NCBI GenBank assembly: GCA_012962735.1
Contig: DTXA01000145.1
Location: forward strand, 1 to 6,911
Reading direction: 5' to 3'
Length of the DNA stretch: 6,911 nucleotides
Origin: Candidatus Latescibacterota bacterium
GTDB taxonomy: Bacteria > Latescibacterota > 4484-107 > B68-G9
Shown here: positions 1-5,729 of the stretch, in pieces
How the letters are laid out: every line of letters begins with the position of its first letter
How positions within the stretch are numbered: position 1 is the stretch's first letter
Notes under the pieces: model-generated
Database searches by the model: none
What the model saw: the letters and a program-made list of their open reading frames with translations, nothing else
What the model was told of the DNA's origin: nothing
Made by a program: the position numbers and the translations under genes

Positions 1-524
1 TGTGCGGTCTCCACGCTCCTCATCCCCGGCTCCACCACGACCAGAAATAGGTCCACGGAATCCGCAGTCCCCCTTCCCAGATGTTCTATCCCCGCCTCCA
101 TGTCCATTATCACGATATCCTCCTCCTCCAGGAGCAGATGGGCCATAAGTCGCCTCAGGAATGTATTCTCGGGACACGTACAGCCCATCCCTCCCTTTTT
201 CACCCCTCCCATGACGATGAGCCTTATCCCATCGTGCTCCTCGCAGAACCTCTCCGGTATATCGTCCACCTTAGGGTTCATCCTGAAGAAGGAACCCGGC
301 CTGTCTAAGTCGTCCACCCCCATCCTCTCGGCTATCAGCTCCCTCATATCCGCTATGGGAGTTATCCCATCCGGATGGGGGAACCTCAAGGTAGCGGCTA
401 AATTTGCGTCGGGGTCCGCGTCCACGGCCAAGACCCTGTATCCCCTGTCCCGGAAGTGCCTCGCCAAGAGGGCTGCAAGCGTGGTCTTCCCGACCCCTCC
501 TTTGCCGCCGACGGCCAGCTTCAT
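1..524 (-). CDS. cooC: CooC-type nickel-insertion ATPase (carbon monoxide dehydrogenase maturation), C-terminus beyond window
   Basis: The first 174 codons of a SIMIBI-class (MinD/ParA-like) P-loop ATPase are visible; the gene runs off the left edge. Residues 6-15 are a deviant Walker A, GGKGGVGKTT, with signature Lys8 and catalytic Lys13. VDADPDANLA (residues 34-43) is the switch I region and DMEAG (141-145) the switch II / Walker B region. GGMGCTCPE (111-119) carries the C-x-C pair (C115, C117) which in CooC proteins binds metal at the dimer interface. GIEHLGRGTA (145-154) is also typical of this family. CooC proteins hydrolyse ATP to help load nickel into CO dehydrogenase in the cytoplasm. 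The start is the ATG at 524, with AGGAGG four bases upstream and a strong promoter behind it. About 175 of the usual 250-odd residues are seen. CO dehydrogenase genes may lie off the left edge (inference). The family is clear; the exact client enzyme is not shown. Confidence 0.88.
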   Translation of the reverse strand, partial: MKLAVGGKGGVGKTTLAALLARHFRDRGYRVLAVDADPDANLAATLRFPHPDGITPIADMRELIAERMGVDDLDRPGSFFRMNPKVDDIPERFCEEHDGIRLIVMGGVKKGGMGCTCPENTFLRRLMAHLLLEEEDIVIMDMEAGIEHLGRGTADSVDLFLVVVEPGMRSVETA

Positions 525-559
525 ATGCCCTCCTCGTGCCTTGGAGATTTAGAATTACT

Positions 560-588
560 ATAATACAAAAATCCCCCCCTTTTGTCAA
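560..588 (-). promoter_or_regulatory. Sigma-70-type promoter of the cooC-like gene
   Basis: Read on the minus strand, TTGACA (588-583) is followed by a 17-bp spacer and TATTAT (565-560). Transcription should start near 553, giving an untranslated leader of about 30 nt with AGGAGG just before the ATG at 524. The spacer contains a run of seven G (573-579 as C on the plus strand), unusual for a promoter spacer. Confidence 0.75.
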
Positions 589-637
589 GTCAAAGCACTA
601 TCCCTGTTCCAGACACAAACGACGCTGCAGGACAAAT

Positions 638-658
638 AAGCGAGAACTTTTCGGGCCC
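638..658 (+). repeat. Degenerate copy of the AAGCGAAGAACTT element
   Basis: This stretch starts AAGCGAGAACTTTTCGGG and resembles the 25-nt element at 1001-1025 (minus) and 2243-2267 (plus), but lacks one A and one G and has other differences. It sits between the divergent promoters, upstream of the -35 box at 699. It would be a candidate operator if the better copies are protein-binding sites. The match is short enough that chance is possible. Confidence 0.4.
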
Positions 659-698
659 TGTCCACATTGAGGATATATTTGGGCCAGATGGGGAAATC

Positions 699-727
699 TT
701 GACAAAACTCGATATATGTGGTATATT
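699..727 (+). promoter_or_regulatory. Sigma-70-type promoter of the ribbon-helix-helix / sat operon
   Basis: TTGACA (699-704), a 17-bp spacer and TATATT (722-727), with TGG directly before the -10 box (an extended -10). The expected transcription start is near 734, about 50 nt before the ATG at 785. No convincing second promoter is seen before the later plus-strand genes, so this is the likely promoter for the whole cluster. The -35 neighbourhood (CTTGACAAAA) is identical over ten bases to that of the divergent promoter. Confidence 0.78.
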
Positions 728-784
728 CTGGACACAAATCGCCGTTCGCTACATCCTACAGCTACGGTAATTTTTGGAGGAAAA

Positions 785-994
785 ATGGTCCGGACGAAAT
801 CCGTGGAGGTCCCCGAAGCCCTCTACAGAGCCATAGAGGGGAAGCTCCAGGGCAGTTCCTTCCTCTCGGTCTCCGAGTTCGTCACATACGCCGCCCGGAA
901 GTTCCTCTCCGAGCTCAACCCCGGCGGGGAATCCCTGTCCGAGGAGGAGAAGGAGGATATCATCCAGCGGCTGAAGGTGTTGGGGTATATCTAA
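785..994 (+). CDS. Small ribbon-helix-helix (CopG/Arc-type) protein with LGYI tail
   Basis: A 69-residue protein. Residues about 4-44 fit a ribbon-helix-helix fold: a short strand (TKSVEVP), helix A (EALYRAIEGKLQ), a turn with GSSFLS, then helix B (VSEFVTYAARKFLSEL). Such proteins dimerise and insert the paired strands in the DNA major groove, often as autoregulators. After a Gly/Pro linker (45-50) comes a charged tail, LSEEEKEDIIQRLKVLGYI (51-69), which is not part of the fold. It is closely echoed at the C-terminus of the hydrolase at 2918-4366. The ATG at 785 is preferred because GGAGG (776-780) precedes it by four bases; an in-frame ATG at 716 would precede the predicted transcription start. 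It is the first gene after the promoter at 699-727. Role as regulator of the cluster is inferred from position and fold. An antitoxin is an alternative, but no toxin gene adjoins it. Confidence 0.85.
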   Translation: MVRTKSVEVPEALYRAIEGKLQGSSFLSVSEFVTYAARKFLSELNPGGESLSEEEKEDIIQRLKVLGYI

Positions 995-1009
995 GACAGA
1001 TATAGCCCC
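982..1009 (+). promoter_or_regulatory. Hairpin 1 over the stop codon of the ribbon-helix-helix gene
   Basis: GGGGTATATCT (982-992) can pair with AGATATA (998-1004) and CCCC (1006-1009), leaving G1005 bulged and AAGAC as a five-base loop: 11 pairs. The stop codon 992-994 lies within it. No T-run follows, so it is not a standard intrinsic terminator. Its CCCC is also the 5' part of hairpin 2, so the two structures cannot form together. Confidence 0.55.
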
Positions 1010-1025
1010 AAAAAGTTCTTCGCTT
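1001..1025 (-). repeat. 25-nt repeat element, copy in the sat leader (inverted)
   Basis: On the minus strand this begins AAGCGAAGAACTT and ends TTGGGGCTATA. The same 25 nt occur on the plus strand at 2243-2267 with a single T-to-C change. The repeat lies between the ribbon-helix-helix gene and sat. Its core AAGAA-C-TTYTT is near palindromic, as expected for a dimeric protein site. The element overlaps both leader hairpins. Confidence 0.75.
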
Positions 1026-1040
1026 GGACACTTTTTGGGG
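1006..1040 (+). promoter_or_regulatory. Hairpin 2 in the sat leader (perfect 11-bp inverted repeat)
   Basis: CCCCAAAAAGT (1006-1016) and ACTTTTTGGGG (1030-1040) are perfect inverse complements with a 13-base loop. The structure sits 38 bases before the sat start. No T-run follows the stem, which speaks against a simple terminator. It could be an operator for a dimeric protein, an mRNA-stability stem, or one arm of a switch with hairpin 1, with which it shares CCCC 1006-1009. Confidence 0.65.
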
Positions 1041-1078
1041 ACCTAAGGAAAGTGAACAACCATTTCTTGGAGATATAG

Positions 1079-2224
1079 ATGATAGCTCCGCACGGTGGAA
1101 AACTCGTAGACAGGGTGCTGAAGGGGGAAGAGCGTCGGAAGGCCTTAGAAAGGGCACAGGCCTTGCCCCGGATCGTACTGGACAGGGAGCTGGCCTTCGA
1201 GGTGGAGAACATAGCGACCGGTGTATTCAGCCCCCTGGAGGGCTTCCTCGGCAAGGAGGACCTCGACTCGGTGCTGGCCAGGGGCCGCCTGGCCGACGAC
1301 CTCCCCTGGACCATCCCGATCGTACTGGATGTCTCCCGGGAACAGGCCCGCCTGGTGGGGGACGAAGTCGCCCTACACTACCGAGGCCAGCCGGTGGCCC
1401 TGTTGCGGGTACAGGAGACCTACTCCTACGACAAGGAGGAGATGGCCCGCGGGGTCTACGGGACCACCAGCGAGGAACACCCCGGCGTGCGCAGGGTCCG
1501 GGCCATGGGGGAGGTCCTCTTAGGGGGCACGGTGGACCTCCTGGTCCCGGTGCCCTCCCCTTTCCCCCGCTATAAGCTTTCCCCTAAGGAGACGAGGGTC
1601 CTCTTCGAGATGAAGGGTTGGAGGACGGTGGTGGGGTTCCAGACCCGCAACGTCCCCCACATAGGCCACGAATACGTCCAGAAGACGGCCCTCACCTTCG
1701 TGGACGGGCTCTTCATCAACCCGGTCATCGGCAGGAAGAAACCCGGGGATTTCAAGGATGAGGTCATAGTGGTAGCCTACGAATCGCTTATAGAACATTA
1801 CTACTTGAGGGACACCGCCGTAATGGCAATCCTCCAGATGGAGATGCGGTACGCCGGCCCCCGGGAGGCGATACACCACGCCGTCGTCCGCAAGAACTTC
1901 GGCTGCACCCACTTCATCGTGGGGAGGGACCACGCCGGAGTCGGGGACTTCTACCACCCGTACGCCGCCCAGGAGATCTTCGAGGATTACCCGGACATCG
2001 GCATAGTCCCCCTCTTCTTCCGGTCTTTCTTTTACTGCAAGAAGTGCAGCGGCGTGATGAACGAAAAGATATGCCCCCACGGCCAGGAGCACAGGGTCGA
2101 TTTCAGCGGGACCAGGCTTCGGAGGATGTTCCAGGAGGGGGGGAGGTATCAGGAAGAATTCCCGCTGATACGGCCCGAGGTGGAGGAAGTGCTGCGGGAG
2201 CATCCGGACCCGTTCGTAAGGTAG
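1079..2224 (+). CDS. sat: Sulfate adenylyltransferase (ATP sulfurylase), zinc-site type
   Basis: This 381-residue enzyme joins ATP and sulfate to form adenosine 5'-phosphosulfate (APS) and pyrophosphate in the cytoplasm. The N-terminus (MIAPHGGKLVDRVL) and residues to about 160 form the PUA-like domain; the rest is the nucleotidyltransferase domain. Catalytic motifs are intact: QTRNVPHIGH at 188-197 (the Q-x-R-N-x-x-H-x-x-H signature) and GRDHAG at 282-287. C320, C323, C332 and a nearby His (H334 or the later one in GQEH) fit the zinc site known in Thermus-type and other bacterial and archaeal ATP sulfurylases. FSGTRLRRMFQEGG near the end matches the conserved C-terminal segment. Length is normal for the single-function form; there is no fused kinase. 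The ATG at 1079 has GGAG six bases upstream. It follows the ribbon-helix-helix gene after an 84-base structured leader, and its stop directly abuts the cysC ATG. The same fold can run in reverse in sulfate reducers, but the adjoining cysC argues for PAPS synthesis here. Confidence 0.95.
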   Translation: MIAPHGGKLVDRVLKGEERRKALERAQALPRIVLDRELAFEVENIATGVFSPLEGFLGKEDLDSVLARGRLADDLPWTIPIVLDVSREQARLVGDEVALHYRGQPVALLRVQETYSYDKEEMARGVYGTTSEEHPGVRRVRAMGEVLLGGTVDLLVPVPSPFPRYKLSPKETRVLFEMKGWRTVVGFQTRNVPHIGHEYVQKTALTFVDGLFINPVIGRKKPGDFKDEVIVVAYESLIEHYYLRDTAVMAILQMEMRYAGPREAIHHAVVRKNFGCTHFIVGRDHAGVGDFYHPYAAQEIFEDYPDIGIVPLFFRSFFYCKKCSGVMNEKICPHGQEHRVDFSGTRLRRMFQEGGRYQEEFPLIRPEVEEVLREHPDPFVR

Positions 2225-2896
2225 ATGCCCGCAAAAAGCATTAAGCGAAGAACTTCTTGGGGCTATAGAGGAGGCGAGATAGGTCGAGAGGCCAGGGCGA
2301 CCAATGTGGTCTGGCATGCCACCAAGGTCACCCGCCAGGACCGGGAGCGGCTGCTCGGCCAGAGGGGGGTGGTACTCTGGTTCACCGGGCTGCCCAGCTC
2401 CGGCAAGTCCACCTTGGCCAACGAGGTGGCCTATATGTTGCATCAACGGGGCCATCTGGCCTATATCCTGGACGGGGACAACATCCGCCACGGCCTGAAC
2501 GAGGACCTGGGTTTTTCCCCGGAGGACCGGGAGGAGAACATCCGCCGCATCGGTGAGGTGGCCAACCTCTTCGCGGATGCTGGGGTCATCGCCATAACTG
2601 CCTTCATCTCCCCATACCGCAGGGACAGGGACAGGGTGCGCAGGCTCGTAGGGGAAGGGCGCTTTATCGAGGTCTACATGAACTGCCCGGTCGAGGTCTG
2701 CGAACGTAGGGACCCCAAGGGGTTGTATACCAAGGCTAAAAAGGGGGAGATCCCAGAATTCACGGGCGTCTCCGCCCCCTATGAACCCCCGGAGGACCCC
2801 GAGATAGAGCTCCGGACGGACCGGATGAGCGTCGAGGAATGCGCCGAGAAGGTGGTCGAATATTTAGAGAGGGAAAAAATCATCAGGCCGTTATAA
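2225..2896 (+). CDS. cysC: Adenylyl-sulfate kinase (APS kinase)
   Basis: It phosphorylates APS at the 3'-OH to give PAPS, the sulfate donor for sulfotransferases or PAPS reductase. Numbering from the ATG at 2225 (223 residues): the family core starts at NVVWH (27-31). RGVVLWFTGLPSSGKST (47-63) contains the P-loop, DGDNIRHGL (83-91) contacts substrate, and FISPYRRDRDRVR (127-139) carries Ser129, the position of the serine that can be phosphorylated in E. coli CysC. KGLYTKAKKGEIPEFTG (165-181) is the lid / APS-binding segment. All expected residues are present. The start is uncertain. ATG 2225 follows the sat stop with no gap and only weak AAGG upstream, suggesting coupled translation, but it adds about 20 residues without obvious family counterparts, and they are encoded partly by the 25-nt repeat. 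A good GGAGG (2270-2274) lies four bases before an in-frame ATA at 2279, not a normal start codon. Function is secure; the N-terminus is not. Confidence 0.94.
   Translation: MPAKSIKRRTSWGYRGGEIGREARATNVVWHATKVTRQDRERLLGQRGVVLWFTGLPSSGKSTLANEVAYMLHQRGHLAYILDGDNIRHGLNEDLGFSPEDREENIRRIGEVANLFADAGVIAITAFISPYRRDRDRVRRLVGEGRFIEVYMNCPVEVCERRDPKGLYTKAKKGEIPEFTGVSAPYEPPEDPEIELRTDRMSVEECAEKVVEYLEREKIIRPL
2243..2267 (+). repeat. 25-nt repeat element, copy at the start of cysC
   Basis: Begins AAGCGAAGAACTT and ends TTGGGGCTATA, with C at the one position that differs from the inverted copy at 1001-1025. Here the core is an exact palindrome around one base (AAGAA-C-TTCTT, 2248-2258). If cysC starts at 2225 the repeat is translated in frame as roughly KRRTSWGY. 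If translation starts later, it is a leader element directly before AGAGGAGG. Confidence 0.75.
2268..2274 (+). promoter_or_regulatory. Strong Shine-Dalgarno-like sequence inside the 5' end of cysC
   Basis: GAGGAGG follows directly on the repeat element. No ATG, GTG or TTG in the cysC frame lies at a usable distance; the next in-frame codon of interest is ATA at 2279, four bases on. Either this is an accidental G-rich patch in the coding sequence or cysC has an unusual second start. It bears on the true N-terminus of APS kinase. Confidence 0.35.
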
Positions 2897-2917
2897 AGTC
2901 GTAGAGATTTGCGGACG

Positions 2918-4366
2918 ATGAAAAAGGTCTTCATCATCGGATTAGATTGTGCCGCACCGGAGTTGGTCTTCGGCCGCTGGCGGGAAGATCTACCCAACCT
3001 CCGAAACCTCATCGAGGGGGGCCTCTGGGGCGATATCGAGAGCACCATACCCGCCATCACGGTCCCGGCCTGGATGTCGATGATGACAGGCAAGGACCCA
3101 GGGCAGTTGGGATTCTACGGCTTCCGGAACCGCAAGAACTACTCATACGACGAGATGTCCTTCGCCACCTCCCTGATGGTGCGGGAGAGGACGGTGTGGG
3201 ACATATTGACCGAAAGGGGGAAAAGCTCCGTGATCGTGGGGGTGCCCCCCTCGTATCCCCCCAAGCCCCTCAACGGCTGCCTGATCGGCTGCTTCCTCGC
3301 ACCCAGCACCGAGGCCGATTTCACCTACCCCAAGTCCCTGAAGGAGGAACTCGAGGAAGAGGTGGGCCCGTACATCTTGGATGTCCCGAACTTCCGCACC
3401 GACGACAAGGAGAACCTCCTTAGGCAGATATACGACCTGATGGAGGTCCGCTTCAGGACCGTCCGATACCTGATGGAACACAAGCCCTGGGATTTTCTCA
3501 TGTTCGTCGAGATGGGGGTGGACCGCATCCACCACGGGTTCTGGGAGTTCATGGACGAAGGACATCCCAAATACGTGCCTGACAGCCCCTACGAGGACGC
3601 CATCCACGATTACTACAGAGCCGTGGACGCCCAGATGGGCCCCCTCTTAGAGCGGCTGGACGACGACACAGCTGTCATAGTGGTCTCCGACCACGGAGCC
3701 AAGAAGATGGACGGGGGCATCTGCTTCAACGACTGGCTGATCGAGGAGGGGTACCTGACGCTCAGAGAAACCCCCCCTGCTCCCGCACGCCTGACCCCGG
3801 ATATGGTGGACTGGTCCCGCACCATAGCCTGGGGAAGTGGGGGGTACTACGGCCGGCTCTTCCTCAACGTGCGGGGCCGGGAGCCTCAAGGGGTCGTGGC
3901 CCCCGAAGAGTACGAGAGGGTCAGAAACGAGCTTGCCGAGAAGCTCGAGGCCCTAACGGACGAAAGCGGCCGCAACATCGGAACCAAGGTCTTCAAGCCC
4001 CAGCGGATATACCGGGAGGTGCGCAACATCCCACCGGACCTGATCGTGTACTTCGGGGACCTGGACTGGAGGAGCATAGGGACCGTGGGAAACCCCATGA
4101 TATGGACGTACGAGAACGACACCGGCCCGGACGGCGCCAACCACGCCCAAAGCGGCATCTTCGTCCTCTACGACCCCAGTTCCCGGGACTCCGGGAGGGT
4201 GGAGGGGCTCCACGTGATGGACATAGCTCCTACAGTGCTGGAGTTGATGGGGATAGAGCCTCCGAAGGATATGTCTGGCAGGGATGTGCGGGATGCCGCA
4301 TCTGCGTATACCCCTGAGGAGGAAGAGGAGATAGACCGGAGGCTGGAGGCGCTCGGGTATCTTTAG
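2918..4366 (+). CDS. Alkaline-phosphatase-superfamily phosphodiesterase/pyrophosphatase (Thr type) with LGYL tail
   Basis: A 482-residue protein of the type I phosphodiesterase / nucleotide pyrophosphatase branch. The expected two-metal site is present: D10 in IIGLD, the likely nucleophile T48 in PAITVPAW, D202 and H206 in VDRIHH, D258-H259 in VSDHG, and H409 in NHAQSG. There is no C/S-x-P-x-R formylglycine motif, so it is not a classical sulfatase. No signal peptide is seen (the protein begins MKKVFIIGLD, a core strand), so it should be cytoplasmic. The C-terminus, YTPEEEEEIDRRLEALGYL (464-482), repeats the tail of the ribbon-helix-helix protein. ATG 2918 is chosen; a TTG at 2909 would add only three residues, and neither has a strong Shine-Dalgarno. 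It lies 21 bases after cysC and 22 before its paralogue. Substrate unknown: a phosphodiester, phosphoanhydride or PAPS-related nucleotide is possible (inference). Confidence 0.85.
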   Translation: MKKVFIIGLDCAAPELVFGRWREDLPNLRNLIEGGLWGDIESTIPAITVPAWMSMMTGKDPGQLGFYGFRNRKNYSYDEMSFATSLMVRERTVWDILTERGKSSVIVGVPPSYPPKPLNGCLIGCFLAPSTEADFTYPKSLKEELEEEVGPYILDVPNFRTDDKENLLRQIYDLMEVRFRTVRYLMEHKPWDFLMFVEMGVDRIHHGFWEFMDEGHPKYVPDSPYEDAIHDYYRAVDAQMGPLLERLDDDTAVIVVSDHGAKKMDGGICFNDWLIEEGYLTLRETPPAPARLTPDMVDWSRTIAWGSGGYYGRLFLNVRGREPQGVVAPEEYERVRNELAEKLEALTDESGRNIGTKVFKPQRIYREVRNIPPDLIVYFGDLDWRSIGTVGNPMIWTYENDTGPDGANHAQSGIFVLYDPSSRDSGRVEGLHVMDIAPTVLELMGIEPPKDMSGRDVRDAASAYTPEEEEEIDRRLEALGYL

Positions 4367-4377
4367 CGTTACAACGC
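4366..4377 (+). repeat. Short palindrome between the two hydrolase genes
   Basis: GCGTT-AC-AACGC is a 12-bp interrupted palindrome that begins on the last base of the upstream stop codon and fills half of the 22-base gap. It could be a small protein site. Alone it is too short for a terminator, and no T-run follows. Confidence 0.3.
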
Positions 4378-4388
4378 AATAGACGAAC

Positions 4389-5729
4389 ATGCCTTTCTTC
4401 CGCAAAAGACATCGCCCCCGCGTCTTGGTGATCGGCCTCGATGGCGTCCCCTACAGCTTCCTAAAGAAGCACATGGAATCCGGGGACCTGCCCAACCTGG
4501 CCCAGATCGCCGAAGGAGGGACCTTTCGCCGCATAAATTCCGTCTATCCTACGGTCTCCTCTGTGGCCTGGGCGTCCTATATGACCGGCAAGAACCCGGC
4601 GGGGCACGGGATCTTCGGGTTTATAGACCGGAGGCCGAACCCCTTCAAACTCTTCATCCCCAACGCCCGCAACCTGCGGGCCAAGGCCCTCTGGGAGGTC
4701 CTGGGCGAACACGGCGAGAAGGTAGTCGTTATCAACGTGCCGGTCACCTATCCCCCCAGCCCCGTAAACGGCATACTCATCGGCGGGTTCTTAGGCGCAG
4801 ATGTGAACAAGATCGGGTACCCGCCCGAGGTCAACTCCAAGCTCTTGGAGATGGGATACCGTATCGACGTAGATGCCTGGAAGGGCCGGCAGGAGGACAA
4901 GGGGCCATTCTTAGAGAACCTCCACCTGACGCTCGACAAACGATGTGAGGTCGCCTCCCATTTCCTCCGCCACGAGGATTGGGACTTCTTCCAGCTCCAC
5001 ATCATGGAGACCGACCGCATCAACCACTTCCTGTGGGAACACTACGAACAGGACGACCCCCGATATGCTCCCCGTTTCTTAGAGTTCTACCGCAAGCTCG
5101 ACCGATGGGTGGGGAAGCTGGTGGACGCAACGCAAAAACGCGACAAACGCACAACAATTGTGATCTTGAGCGACCACGGCTTCTGCTCGGTCAAGAAGGA
5201 GGTATACATCAACCACTGGCTCCAAGACCAGGGCTATCTGAAATTCGAACCGCGGAAGGAGAAAGACGCGATAACGGATATGTCCCCTGAATCTAAGGCA
5301 TACAGCCTGATACCCGGCCGCGTCTTCGTCAACCTGAAGGGAAGGGAACAGATGGGCTCGGTGGGGTCGGGCTCGGAATACGAGGGGTTGAGGGAGGAGC
5401 TGAGCGAAAAGCTGATGGACCTGCGGGACCCGGATACCGACGAGCCCATGGTCAAGAAGGTGTACCGCAGGGAGGAACTCTACCGAGGTCCTTACCTCGA
5501 TGAGGCCGCAGACCTCATCGTCGTGCCGCACGATGGATACGATCTGAAGGGGAACGTAAAGGCCGAAGGGCTGACGCATAAAGGCGAGCTGGTGGGGATG
5601 CACACGTACGACGACGCCGCAGTGTTCGTCTGGACGGATGATCCCTTTGAACCTGGCGACTGGAAATGGATCGGCGACGTCGGCCTGGCTATATTGGCCT
5701 ATTTCGACGCCGAGGGGATGCTCCAATGA
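4389..5729 (+). CDS. Alkaline-phosphatase-superfamily phosphodiesterase/pyrophosphatase (Ser type)
   Basis: This 446-residue protein is a diverged paralogue of the preceding gene. The metal and catalytic positions align: D18 in VIGLDG, S57 in PTVSSVAW where the neighbour has Thr48, D209 and H213 in TDRINHF, D262-H263 in LSDHG, and H405 in GMHTYDD. The motif TGKNPAGHGIFGF (66-78) is closer to the family consensus than the neighbour's TGKDPGQLGFYGF. The N-terminus is basic (MPFFRKRHRPR) and then enters the first core strand, so no signal peptide or membrane segment is evident. It lacks the LGYL tail and ends in LAYFDAEGMLQ. ATG 4389 has no clear Shine-Dalgarno, so translation may depend on coupling across the 22-base gap. 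The stop overlaps the next start (ATGA). Two such hydrolases side by side suggest different substrates or a heteromeric complex (inference). The substrate cannot be read from sequence. Confidence 0.85.
   Translation: MPFFRKRHRPRVLVIGLDGVPYSFLKKHMESGDLPNLAQIAEGGTFRRINSVYPTVSSVAWASYMTGKNPAGHGIFGFIDRRPNPFKLFIPNARNLRAKALWEVLGEHGEKVVVINVPVTYPPSPVNGILIGGFLGADVNKIGYPPEVNSKLLEMGYRIDVDAWKGRQEDKGPFLENLHLTLDKRCEVASHFLRHEDWDFFQLHIMETDRINHFLWEHYEQDDPRYAPRFLEFYRKLDRWVGKLVDATQKRDKRTTIVILSDHGFCSVKKEVYINHWLQDQGYLKFEPRKEKDAITDMSPESKAYSLIPGRVFVNLKGREQMGSVGSGSEYEGLREELSEKLMDLRDPDTDEPMVKKVYRREELYRGPYLDEAADLIVVPHDGYDLKGNVKAEGLTHKGELVGMHTYDDAAVFVWTDDPFEPGDWKWIGDVGLAILAYFDAEGMLQ

Noticed and set aside
100..552. Plus-strand open frame of 150 codons opposite the cooC-like gene
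   Set aside because: The minus-strand frame has Walker A, C-x-C and other CooC motifs plus a promoter and ribosome site; the plus frame is low-complexity Ser/Pro sequence.
785..994. Ribbon-helix-helix protein as the antitoxin of a toxin-antitoxin pair
   Set aside because: No small toxin-like gene lies on either side; the next genes are the divergent cooC-like gene and sat.
1024..1052. TTGGAC as a -35 box for a separate sat promoter
   Set aside because: No acceptable -10 box is found 16-18 bases downstream; the region is better explained by the inverted repeat.
1520..2491. Long minus-strand open frame (323 codons) opposite sat and cysC
   Set aside because: It lies opposite two genes with intact family motifs, in G+C-rich DNA where antisense frames stay open; its translation is rich in Pro, Gly and His and matches no family I know.
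5079..5726. Minus-strand open frame of 215 codons opposite the second hydrolase
   Set aside because: It is a shadow of the real coding frame, with no ribosome site or recognisable motif.
2918..5729. The two hydrolases as sulfatases, suggested by the sat/cysC context
   Set aside because: Neither has the C/S-x-P-x-R formylglycine motif; the nucleophile context (ITVPAW, VSSVAW) is that of phosphodiesterase-type members.
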